Below, one piece after another: positions 1-5,132 of a stretch of DNA of 5,412 nucleotides (the stretch's first letter is position 1; each line of letters begins with the position of its first letter). Source of the DNA: an uncultured Enorma sp. (GTDB lineage: Bacteria; Actinomycetota; Coriobacteriia; Coriobacteriales; Coriobacteriaceae); contig CAJLVH010000135.1 in NCBI GenBank assembly GCA_905210055.1, positions 1 to 5,412 of the forward strand, given 5' to 3'. A program made the translations under genes and the position numbers. The notes below the pieces were generated by a model. It was not told where the DNA came from. It ran no database searches and saw only the letters and a list, made by a program, of their open reading frames with translations.

Positions 1-11
1 CTCCAAGTGGG

Positions 12-626
12 CTACTCCGCCGCCTCGTCCTTGCCGAACGTATCGCGGTCGGGGGCGAAGCTCTGCATGGCCTCGATCGTGCGGGCGAAGAGCTCATCAA
101 GCTCCCAGCCGAGTTTTTCGGCACCCGAACGGATTACGTCGCGCGAAACGCCGGCGGCGAAGCGCTTGTCCTTGAACTTCTTCTTGAGCGACTTCACATT
201 GAAATCCATGACGCTCTTGCTGGGGCGCATGACCACGGCAGCGCCGATGAGGCCGGTGAGCTCTTCCGTGGCGAAGAGGATCTTCTCCATCTGGTGCTCG
301 GGCGCCGGTAGCGAGGTGTTCCAGTCGCTCGTGTGGCTCTGGATGGCACGGATGAGTTCCGGCGTGCCGCCAGCCGCCTCGATGTCCTTTGCGGCATAGA
401 TGGTGTGGTTATCCGGGTCGTCCGCGTGCTCTTCCCAGTCGAGGTCGTGGAGCAGCCCCACGACGCCCCAGAACTCCTCGTTCTCGGGATCGAACTCGCG
501 CGCGAAGTAGCGCATGGTCTGCTCGACGGTCTCACCGTGCTCGATATGGAAGGCATCCTTGTTGTGCTCGGTCAGAAGCGCGAATGCCTCGTCGCGCGTC
601 ATACCGGCGGAAAGCTTCTCTGCCAT
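12..626 (-). CDS. HD-domain (HDIG-like) metal-dependent phosphohydrolase family protein
   Basis: A 204-residue cytoplasmic protein starting at ATG 626, with an upstream AAGGGGG ribosome binding site. It matches the short bacterial HD-superfamily hydrolases: a His in HIEHGE (H30), the doublet H60-D61 in GLLHDLDW, H98 in QSHTSDW, and the family block FATEELTGLIGAA (118-130) followed by RPSK and FAAGVSRD (157-163). HD proteins use these His/Asp residues to bind divalent metal and hydrolyse phosphoesters, but the substrate of this subfamily is not known to me. The block before LTG usually reads A-x-D; here the Asp position is E121, a conservative change in a likely metal-ligand region. It has no signal peptide or membrane segment. 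It lies downstream of the HMA-protein gene on the same strand, but has its own TATAAT box, so it is probably transcribed alone. Family assignment is firm; biochemical role is open. Confidence 0.88.
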   Translation of the reverse strand: MAEKLSAGMTRDEAFALLTEHNKDAFHIEHGETVEQTMRYFAREFDPENEEFWGVVGLLHDLDWEEHADDPDNHTIYAAKDIEAAGGTPELIRAIQSHTSDWNTSLPAPEHQMEKILFATEELTGLIGAAVVMRPSKSVMDFNVKSLKKKFKDKRFAAGVSRDVIRSGAEKLGWELDELFARTIEAMQSFAPDRDTFGKDEAAE

Positions 627-658
627 GAATCCCCCTTCGTCGTGTGTCGAGTGTGCTC

Positions 659-664
659 ATTATA
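659..664 (-). promoter_or_regulatory. -10 box of the HD-hydrolase gene
   Basis: The minus strand reads TATAAT, an exact sigma-70-type -10 box. Initiation about seven bases downstream would give a leader of roughly 26 bases, with the AAGGGGG ribosome binding site just before the ATG at 626. No convincing -35 hexamer is present 16-18 bases upstream. Confidence 0.65.
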
Positions 665-715
665 GGACAACGTATGGAGGGGGAGATGCCTGTTGGCGCA
701 TGCGGCCGGTCATGC

Positions 716-1090
716 CTATAACTGCGTTTCAATCACTTCGTATCCTGCCTCGCGCACCGCCTTCGAGCATGCCTCCTTGTTGAGCGGATGCTTGCTTCGC
801 ACGATGACCGTACCAGGTAGCTTTGCCTCTGCGATGACGTCGAGCGATTGAAGGGCATCCTCGATACGGCGTGCGCAGTTCTCGCAGTGCATGCCGCTTA
901 CCTGCAGCTCTAGTGCATATGGGTAGCGTTTGGCATCGATATGGCGCACGCGGCGTCGCCTTTGCCGGACGGACCGGGCTCCTCCGCCCTCGCAACCACA
1001 GCCTCCGCCGCGCCCAATGCGCATCGCTTGCCGGACGAGAATAAAAACCGCGAGCGCTAAAGCGGCTCCAACGATAAGGTAGTCGACCAT
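716..1090 (-). CDS. Membrane-anchored Cys-rich protein with C-terminal heavy-metal-associated (HMA) domain
   Basis: A 124-residue protein. An N-terminal transmembrane helix (about residues 4-20) is followed by RIGRGGGCGCEGGG with C31 and C33, then a basic linker (RQRRRR, 42-47). The C-terminal HMA domain spans about residues 58-123, with the metal motif GMHCENC (C69, C72) and the typical ending EAGYEVI. HMA domains bind soft metals such as Cu(I) through CxxC and hand them to P-type ATPases or other HMA domains. The N-terminal part resembles the small FeoB-associated Cys-rich membrane proteins (helix followed by a GCGC cluster). Basic residues after the helix suggest the domain faces the cytoplasm. 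The start at 1090 is chosen because GGAGG sits 5 bases before it; an in-frame ATG at 1102 lacks a ribosome binding site and overlaps that GGAGG. No transporter gene is adjacent, so metal and partner are unknown. Confidence 0.85.
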   Translation of the reverse strand: MVDYLIVGAALALAVFILVRQAMRIGRGGGCGCEGGGARSVRQRRRRVRHIDAKRYPYALELQVSGMHCENCARRIEDALQSLDVIAEAKLPGTVIVRSKHPLNKEACSKAVREAGYEVIETQL

Positions 1091-1095
1091 GCTTG

Positions 1096-1100
1096 CCTCC
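1096..1100 (-). promoter_or_regulatory. Ribosome binding site that decides the start of the HMA-protein gene
   Basis: The minus strand reads GGAGG, 5 bases before the ATG at 1090. It overlaps the alternative in-frame ATG at 1102-1100, which has no such motif upstream. This makes the shorter, 124-residue protein the better call. Confidence 0.75.
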
Positions 1101-1211
1101 ATGACTTTTCTGGGTGACGCGAAACTTTCCGATAAAAAGTAATACTAGTCTAACATTCTTTCGGCGATGCGTTGCGATCAAGAAAGCCGGGCGGTGTTCA
1201 AGACGCGTTGG

Positions 1212-1217
1212 TACAAT
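1212..1217 (+). promoter_or_regulatory. -10 box of the acetyltransferase gene, implying a leaderless mRNA
   Basis: TACAAT matches the TATAAT consensus at five of six positions. Its last base is 7 bases before the A of ATG 1224, so transcription should begin at or within a base of the start codon. There is no Shine-Dalgarno motif before that ATG, as expected for a leaderless gene. No clear -35 hexamer is seen. Confidence 0.5.
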
Positions 1218-1223
1218 GGTGCC

Positions 1224-1673
1224 ATGAACATTCGACGCGTTTCCGAGCGCTCCAAGCGCGACTACCTTCAGTTGCTCCTGCTTGCCGACGAGCAGGAGGA
1301 TATGATCGTCCGCTATCTGGGGCGCGGCACCATGTTTGCCCTCGATATAGCCGGAAAGACGGTTGGGGTCTGCGTGGTAACCGATGAAGGGGACCGCATG
1401 CTCGAGATCAAGAACCTCGCCGTCGATCCGGCCTACCAACGCCGTGGTCTTGGTCGCGCGCTCATCGAGTCCATCGCGCGAAACGCCAAGGGTACCTATG
1501 ACACGCTGCAGGTGGGTACGGGGGACAGCCCGCTCACGGTGCCCTTTTACGAGGCATGTGGTTTCGTGCGCCACCACCGCATCGAGAACTTCTTCATCGA
1601 CAACTACGACCACCCTATCGTGGAGGCGGGCGTTCTGCTTAAAGATATGGTTTACCTGCGGCGAAACTTATAA
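1224..1673 (+). CDS. GNAT-family N-acetyltransferase
   Basis: A 149-residue GNAT (Gcn5-related) acetyltransferase, which would transfer an acetyl group from acetyl-CoA to an amine. The fold signatures are in order: strand IKNLAVDPAY (62-71), the acetyl-CoA pyrophosphate loop QRRGLGRAL (72-80, the Q/RxxGxG/A motif), and the C-terminal motif FYEACGF (108-114). The length is typical of a single-domain GNAT. It has no membrane segment or extra domain, and the acceptor cannot be told from sequence. The reading frame is open upstream to an ATG at 1167, but that start has no ribosome binding site, and the 19 extra residues precede a TACAAT box. ATG 1224 also gives a normal GNAT N-terminus. It is divergent from the HMA gene and convergent with trmL, one base separating the two stop codons. 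Confidence 0.9.
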   Translation: MNIRRVSERSKRDYLQLLLLADEQEDMIVRYLGRGTMFALDIAGKTVGVCVVTDEGDRMLEIKNLAVDPAYQRRGLGRALIESIARNAKGTYDTLQVGTGDSPLTVPFYEACGFVRHHRIENFFIDNYDHPIVEAGVLLKDMVYLRRNL

Positions 1674-1686
1674 ATCACTCGCCGCA
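1657..1686. repeat. 8-base inverted repeat shared by two convergent stop codons
   Basis: TGCGGCGA (1657-1664) and TCGCCGCA (1679-1686) are perfect inverted copies with a 14-base A/T-rich loop. The loop contains the TAA of the acetyltransferase gene (1671-1673) and the TGA of trmL (1675-1677). A transcript from either strand can form the hairpin. No T-run follows on either side, so it is not a textbook intrinsic terminator, but it is the only terminator-like structure between these convergent genes. Confidence 0.55.
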
Positions 1687-2280
1687 CGGGAACCCGGTGA
1701 ACCCGGTTTGCCGAAGCGCCTCGTAGAGCACCACAGCGGCTGCGTTTGAGAGGTTGAGCGCGCTGATGCGGTAGTCGTTTGGGTCGATGAAGTTCCCGCA
1801 GATGTCTTGCGTGCGAAGCGCTGCGTGCTCGGTGTCCTCATCGGCGGGCTGCTTCCAGGCGTCGCGGTTTGCGAGCGATGTGCAGTCCTCGAGCATGGGA
1901 ATGCGCTCGCAACATGTGGCATAGCGGGCGAGCAACTCTTCCGGCAAGCCAGCGCTCTCCTTGCCCAATACGAGGAAGTCGCCGTCGTGGTACGCGGATT
2001 CGGTATACGCGCGCCGCGCCTTCTTGGTTAGTAGGTGCAGGCGTGGTTCGGCCGCTGCCGCGGTGAGGTCGTTCGCTGCAAGGAACTCGTCCCAGCTCTC
2101 GTACACGGTTACGTCGAGGTTCGGCCAGTATCCGAGCCCCGCGCGATGGAGCGAGCGGTCGTCGAGCGAGAAACCCAAGGGGCGGATGAGGTGCAGCCGC
2201 GTGCCGGTGACGACGCACGTGCGTCCGATGTTTCCCGTGTTCGCGGGGATTTCGGGCTCTAGTAAGACGAGGTTGAACAC
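1675..2280 (-). CDS. trmL: tRNA (cytidine/uridine-34)-2'-O-methyltransferase TrmL, SPOUT family
   Basis: A 201-residue SpoU/SPOUT methyltransferase, predicted to methylate the wobble ribose of tRNA-Leu isoacceptors using S-adenosylmethionine. The three knot motifs are visible: LLEPEIPANTGNIGRTC (6-22), FLVLGKESAGLPEELL (102-117) and LNLSNAAAVVLYEALRQ (175-191). ERIPM (125-129) is also characteristic. The start is GTG at 2280, supported by AAGGAG six bases upstream. TrmL proteins are usually about 155-160 residues. The excess lies between IPM and LNLSN, where E. coli has about seven residues and this protein has about 45, including Cys133, Cys161 and an acidic segment. A tandem 9-base repeat (GAACCCGGT, 1690-1707) encodes most of the C-terminal TGFTGF. 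It lies 77 bases after the small membrane protein gene, across two palindromic repeats, and may be read through from the padR operon or have its own promoter; I see no clear -10 box. Confidence 0.92.
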   Translation of the reverse strand: MFNLVLLEPEIPANTGNIGRTCVVTGTRLHLIRPLGFSLDDRSLHRAGLGYWPNLDVTVYESWDEFLAANDLTAAAAEPRLHLLTKKARRAYTESAYHDGDFLVLGKESAGLPEELLARYATCCERIPMLEDCTSLANRDAWKQPADEDTEHAALRTQDICGNFIDPNDYRISALNLSNAAAVVLYEALRQTGFTGFPCGE

Positions 2281-2298
2281 ACGCGGCTCCTTACGTAC

Positions 2299-2331
2299 GT
2301 GAGACTTTGAGACCTGGTGCTATTGTCCCAC
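2299..2331. repeat. REP-like imperfect palindrome, copy 1
   Basis: A 33-base unit running from GTGAGAC to GTCCCAC, with a central GAGACCTGGTG. It is the weaker of two head-to-tail copies. Over the shared 29-base core (2303-2331 against 2341-2369) the copies differ only at two adjacent bases, CT against TC. A mismatch in the outer stem (GTGAGAC against GTCCCAC) makes its hairpin less stable than that of copy 2. It lies just upstream of the trmL ribosome binding site. Confidence 0.8.
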
Positions 2332-2336
2332 CTGCC

Positions 2337-2369
2337 GTGGGACTTTGAGACCTGGTGTCATTGTCCCAC
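2337..2369. repeat. REP-like imperfect palindrome, copy 2
   Basis: A 33-base unit with perfect 7-base outer arms, GTGGGAC (2337-2343) and GTCCCAC (2363-2369). Around the central T at 2353, 13 of 16 base pairs match. It starts 38 bases after copy 1, in the same orientation, with a 5-base spacer (CTGCC). The unit runs into the 3' end of the minus-strand small membrane protein gene and encodes its last three codons (Val-Gly-Gln) and TGA stop. Possible roles are a dispersed REP/MITE-type element or an mRNA 3'-end stabiliser or terminator. Confidence 0.8.
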
Positions 2370-2711
2370 TTCGGGCGCGGCCGGGGCTTCAGGCTCTTCA
2401 GGAGCAGCTGGCGCCTCGGGCGCAGGCGGCGGCGTGGGGTCGGCATCGCCCTCCACGTCGTACTCGTCGAAGTCGTCCTCCGGCCCGATGCCAATCTGGC
2501 CGATTTCAGCAATCTGCTTAAGCAGCGGAAGCTCGTCATAGTCATCCACCTCGACGCCGCCGAGCACGACGCGGTCGCGTGTTGGGTCGACGGTCGCGGT
2601 GAATACGTCAAGCGAAAAACCCGAGAGCGCGAACCCACAGGCCATGAGTATGAGTCCCAGAGCGAGCATTCCGCTGCTCACGGCAAGGAACGCTTTCTTT
2701 GCATTCGACAT
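2358..2711 (-). CDS. Small single-pass membrane protein with acidic and Pro/Ala/Glu-rich tail, third gene of the padR-DUF1700 operon
   Basis: A 117-residue protein that I do not recognise. After a short basic N-terminus (MSNAKK) comes one hydrophobic helix (about residues 8-32, ending LSGFSL), then a short DUF4097-like segment. Next are acidic stretches (EVDDYDE 54-60; EDDFDEYDVEGDAD 78-91) and a Pro/Ala/Glu tail in which EAPAAPE occurs twice (99-105, 108-114). The charge pattern predicts N-in, with the tail outside the cell. LMAC at 22-25 is a poor lipobox because hydrophobic residues follow. The start at 2711 is set by AGGAGG five bases upstream; an upstream in-frame ATG at 2762 lacks this. 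PadR-DUF1700 operons often carry a DUF4097 membrane/adhesin protein third; this could be a short remnant of one, but that is inference. The last three residues and stop lie in a palindromic repeat. Confidence 0.75.
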   Translation of the reverse strand: MSNAKKAFLAVSSGMLALGLILMACGFALSGFSLDVFTATVDPTRDRVVLGGVEVDDYDELPLLKQIAEIGQIGIGPEDDFDEYDVEGDADPTPPPAPEAPAAPEEPEAPAAPEVGQ

Positions 2712-2767
2712 AAGAACCTCCTGAGTATGAGGGTGAACGGGGAGAAACAAACGACGCGGCACTGTGC

Positions 2768-3433
2768 CTATGGATGGATCTCCACCAACAAGTGGCTTCC
2801 GCCCGGCCTACTTCCGCCGCGCGTCGACCCGCCGGAGTCCTCTCCCGTGCGTCCCTTGGTAAACGGAGAGAATGCCTTGCGCAGCCACATGACGGAAACG
2901 CGGGCGAGGCTTTTCGTCGCCGCGAACGCCGCAGCTCCCAAGAGCAGCCCTACGCCAAGCGTGCAAAGGCCGATGCCGAGAAACGCGATCGCGAAGGCCA
3001 TATGTCCGATGAGCACGCCGTCGATGGCAAGCACCCAGAAGACCGGTCCCGTCGCCGCGAAGGCGAGCGCGACGATCCAGACGCTCGCGGCGAGAATCCA
3101 GATGGCGGCGTAGATGGCGGCCACCGTGATGACGAACGCCGCGCCCAGCGAGAGCCATATGGGCGAGCCCAAGATCACAAGCACCCAAAGCAGCACTGTG
3201 CTCTTGCGACGCGTCTTTGCCACCGCGCGCGGCACCGGTGGGAGGTCATCGAGAATCGCCTCGGCCACCTCGCCGGGCGTTCCCATCGAAGCGACGGCGT
3301 CTTCTTCCGACACGCCGTCCTCCATGCGGTCGTCGATCGCCTCGGCGTAGAACGCCTGCGCCTCGCGCACCTGGTCGGCGGACAGGCAGGCGAGCAGATC
3401 GCCGAGTCGCTTCAAAAACTCCTGTTTCGTCAT
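2768..3433 (-). CDS. DUF1700 / HAAS-domain integral membrane protein
   Basis: A 221-residue protein. Residues 1-65 form the HAAS/DUF1700 helical domain: MTKQEFLKRLGDLLACLS, then AQAFYAEAIDDRMEDGVSEEDAVASMGTP (25-53) and VAEAILDD, the usual LxxL...YYxExIxDxxExGxSEExAxxxLG pattern. About three or four hydrophobic segments follow (about 79-104, 105-127, 130-152, 154-172), then a polar Gly/Ser-rich tail (194-213). Proteins of this type are co-encoded with PadR regulators and are thought to transmit envelope signals; the mechanism is not established. The start ATG at 3433 overlaps the padR stop by 4 bases (ATGA), which implies translational coupling. A more distant AAGGAG lies 8 bases upstream. 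The next gene follows after 56 bases on the same strand. Confidence 0.88.
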   Translation of the reverse strand: MTKQEFLKRLGDLLACLSADQVREAQAFYAEAIDDRMEDGVSEEDAVASMGTPGEVAEAILDDLPPVPRAVAKTRRKSTVLLWVLVILGSPIWLSLGAAFVITVAAIYAAIWILAASVWIVALAFAATGPVFWVLAIDGVLIGHMAFAIAFLGIGLCTLGVGLLLGAAAFAATKSLARVSVMWLRKAFSPFTKGRTGEDSGGSTRGGSRPGGSHLLVEIHP

Positions 3434-3741
3434 GACTGCGCTCCTTCAACGTAGCGGTAGATGTCTTGCACGGCAGGCCAGGCTGCCAGGAACTCCTCAA
3501 TGCGCGCCCGCCCCGCGTCGGTGATGCGGTAGTACTTGCGCAGGCGGCCGTTGTGCTCGGCCGAGCGCGCCGTGATGCATCCGGCCTGTTCCAGGCGCTT
3601 GAGCACGGGATAGAGCGTCGATTCGGTGAGTTCGAGTGCTGCGGGCGCATCCTTCACGATCTGATAGCCATACGACTCGCGTCCGGCAACCGTGGCGAGC
3701 ACGCACGCTTCGATGAACCCTCGCTTGAGCTGTGCTTCCAT
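3430..3741 (-). CDS. PadR-family transcriptional regulator (short, subfamily-1 type)
   Basis: A 103-residue winged-helix repressor. It shows the PadR signatures: LKRGFIEACVLATVA (5-19), SYGYQIVKD (23-31), the recognition-helix region ESTLYPVLKRLEQAG (40-54), and the wing GRLRKYYRITDAGRAR (65-80). The long C-terminal dimerisation helix of larger PadR proteins is absent, as in the short form usually found next to DUF1700 genes. The start at 3741 is set by a near-perfect AAGGAGG six bases upstream; the frame is open further to 3810, but that part runs through the palindromic operator. The gene is first in the operon with the DUF1700 gene (4-base overlap). A perfect 12-base inverted repeat begins 2 bases beyond the ribosome binding site, so autorepression is likely. 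The inducing signal is unknown. Confidence 0.93.
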   Translation of the reverse strand: MEAQLKRGFIEACVLATVAGRESYGYQIVKDAPAALELTESTLYPVLKRLEQAGCITARSAEHNGRLRKYYRITDAGRARIEEFLAAWPAVQDIYRYVEGAQS

Positions 3742-3756
3742 CCAATACCTCCTTTC

Positions 3757-3787
3757 GTCGTATACTATATAACACATAGTATACGAC
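3757..3787. promoter_or_regulatory. Candidate PadR operator: perfect 12-base inverted repeat in the divergent promoter region
   Basis: GTCGTATACTAT (3757-3768) and ATAGTATACGAC (3776-3787) are exact inverted copies separated by seven bases (ATAACAC). The element lies between the divergent padR and flavin-reductase genes. It contains -10-like hexamers for both directions, such as minus-strand TATAGT (3769-3764) and plus-strand TATAAC (3768-3773), each matching TATAAT at five of six positions. -35 boxes are weak on both sides. A repressor bound here would block either promoter. AT-rich dyads with a short spacer are typical of PadR sites; assignment to this PadR is inference from position. Confidence 0.75.
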
Positions 3788-3878
3788 AAAGCAAGGCTTA
3801 TTGTGTGCAAGAAGCTTTTGGCGGAAAATAACGCTAGCGAGCGGAAACGAAAGGTCGCACAGCTACCAGGAGGCCATC

Positions 3879-4427
3879 ATGTCCCAGAAGATCGATGCAT
3901 TCGAGTACGCTCCCCACATCATGAAGGAGCTTCGCGGCCATGGCGCGCTCATTACGGTGACGGGCGCGGACGGCGTGGCCAACCCCATGACGATTGGATG
4001 GGGCATGCTCGGCATCGAGTGGTCGACGCCCCAGTTCATCGCCTATGTGAACAAGACGCGATATACGCATGAGCTGCTGGAGCAGGCGAATGAGTTCACG
4101 GTGAACGTTCCGCTTCCCGATGCGGATGAGGCAGCGCGTGCACGCGCGAACAAGATTCTCGCGTTCTGTGGCAGCAAGAGTGGACGCGATGTAAACAAGA
4201 CCGATGAGCTCGGGCTCTCGCTCGTCCCGGGTGAGGAGGTGTCCGCACCCGCGATCAGGGAGCTGCCGCTCACGCTCGAGTGCCGCATCATCTACCGCCG
4301 CGACCAGGATATCAGCCTCATGCCCGATGACCTGCGCCTTCGGTGTTACCCCGCCAGCGCGGAAGGCGTGGACATCTACCATACCGAGTACTACGGCAAG
4401 ATCGTCGCGGCGTATATCGCGGGATAA
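3879..4427 (+). CDS. Flavin reductase-like (FMN-binding split-barrel) protein, flavoredoxin type
   Basis: A 182-residue cytoplasmic protein of the flavin reductase-like family that binds FMN in a split beta-barrel. Members act as flavoredoxins or NAD(P)H:flavin oxidoreductases. Family features are ALITVTGADGVANPMTIGW (23-41), where the NPMTIGWG region contacts FMN; IAYVNKTRYTHELL (54-67); EFTVNVP (72-78); and CGSKSGRDVNK (97-107), the usual CGxxSGRDxxK loop. The start at 3879 is chosen for AGGAGG five bases upstream; the frame extends back to about 3801, but only with TTG/GTG starts and no ribosome binding site. The leader is long, about 90 bases from the inverted repeat. The gene diverges from padR across the candidate operator, so control by PadR is plausible. 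Its substrate and redox partner are unknown. It converges on the carD-like gene with 168 bases between stops and no clear terminator. Confidence 0.9.
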   Translation: MSQKIDAFEYAPHIMKELRGHGALITVTGADGVANPMTIGWGMLGIEWSTPQFIAYVNKTRYTHELLEQANEFTVNVPLPDADEAARARANKILAFCGSKSGRDVNKTDELGLSLVPGEEVSAPAIRELPLTLECRIIYRRDQDISLMPDDLRLRCYPASAEGVDIYHTEYYGKIVAAYIAG

Positions 4428-4595
4428 CCTCGATTTTCTTGCAAACAACAGATCATCTCGCGCCGATCGATGCGTTCAAGTGTGCGGGCAACCCACGGCC
4501 GGCCAATGACGGCGGATTGAACCTGCCTGTTGCTTGGGCGCTCGTGAAGCGGATGATGAGGCGTGCGTCCGCAGCACCGTTTTCGTGAAGCCTCG

Positions 4596-5099
4596 CTAGT
4601 TCACACTCGCTTCGAACGCGGACTGCACGACAGCGAGCCGCTCCTCGATGTCCTCTTCGCTCACGCCGATCGCCACGGCGAGCTCCTCGACGGACCGACG
4701 GTGCGCCTCCTTCAACACACGTGCGTAGTAGGTGCTCGGCTTTTTGGCGCGGCGTTCGGCGTCGCGGATACGGTAGCGCATGGTCTTCGCGACGCGCACC
4801 GTGGCGGGCGCCCCCTCTTTGATGAGCTTCTTGAAGTACGACTCTTCAAGCGAGCTGTTGCGCTCGGTGAACGTGTCGCATTCGATATCCGCGTAGTTCT
4901 CGATAAGATCCTCGGCCACCTCGCGGGAGATGGTCGCATGCAGACGATCGGACTGCGCGAGCGGATACTGCATGCGCGTTTTGGCGTGGCCTTGCTTGCA
5001 TTCGAGAATGATCATGGGCGGCGTCGCGTCCTCTTCGATGCCGGTGACGGTGCAGACGCCCTGCCCGGGGTGAATAACGTGCTCTCCGATACGAAACAT
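4596..5099 (-). CDS. CarD/CdnL-like RNA polymerase-binding transcription regulator
   Basis: A 167-residue protein. The N-terminal CarD/TRCF RNA-polymerase-interacting domain (about residues 1-55) opens with the signature FRIGEHVIHPGQGVCTVTGIE. Strand residues PPMIILEC (27-34) and the family's YPL (45-47) follow. The C-terminal helical part (about 58-160) includes RYRIRDAERRAKK (108-120) and ARVLKEAHRRSVEELAVAIG. CarD proteins bind the RNA polymerase beta subunit and stabilise the open promoter complex. The C-terminal domain normally inserts a conserved Trp next to the -10 region; this protein contains no Trp anywhere, and the linker before the basic helix looks longer than usual. It may therefore be a paralogue with altered function. 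The start ATG has GGAGG four to five bases upstream. The gene is monocistronic within the window. Confidence 0.87.
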   Translation of the reverse strand: MFRIGEHVIHPGQGVCTVTGIEEDATPPMIILECKQGHAKTRMQYPLAQSDRLHATISREVAEDLIENYADIECDTFTERNSSLEESYFKKLIKEGAPATVRVAKTMRYRIRDAERRAKKPSTYYARVLKEAHRRSVEELAVAIGVSEEDIEERLAVVQSAFEASVN

Positions 5100-5132
5100 G
5101 CTTCCTCCAACTCATAAGCTGTCAACATATCC

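Noticed and set aside
698..715. GCATG/CATGC inverted repeat just after the HMA gene, as a terminator
   Set aside because: The arms are only 5 bases, and no T-run follows on the minus strand.
729..1613. Long minus-strand open frame opposite the acetyltransferase and overlapping the HMA gene
   Set aside because: It has no domain signature or ribosome binding site and is fully explained as an antisense shadow of well-supported genes in GC-rich DNA.
2299..2369. CRISPR array, because of two similar direct repeats
   Set aside because: There are only two units, the spacer between them is 5 bases, and there is no cas gene; a palindromic REP-like element fits better.
2711..2725. Lipoprotein signal in the small membrane protein because of LMAC at residues 22-25
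   Set aside because: Met at the -2 position and a continuing hydrophobic stretch after the Cys fit a transmembrane helix better than a cleaved lipobox.
2355..3113. Long plus-strand open frame opposite the DUF1700 and small membrane protein genes
   Set aside because: Its composition is that of an antisense frame, it has no recognisable domain, and both genes on the other strand have good ribosome binding sites and coherent protein features.
3834..4448. Minus-strand open frame opposite the flavin-reductase gene
   Set aside because: It is an antisense shadow; the plus strand carries conserved FMN-binding motifs and a strong ribosome binding site.
4428..4595. Possible terminator or small gene between the convergent flavin-reductase and carD-like genes
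   Set aside because: Only 4-base stems and a short direct repeat (TCGTGAAGC) are seen, with no T-run and no start with a ribosome binding site, so nothing can be called.
4563..5117. Plus-strand open frame opposite the carD-like gene
   Set aside because: The CarD signature on the minus strand is clear, and this frame shows no family features.
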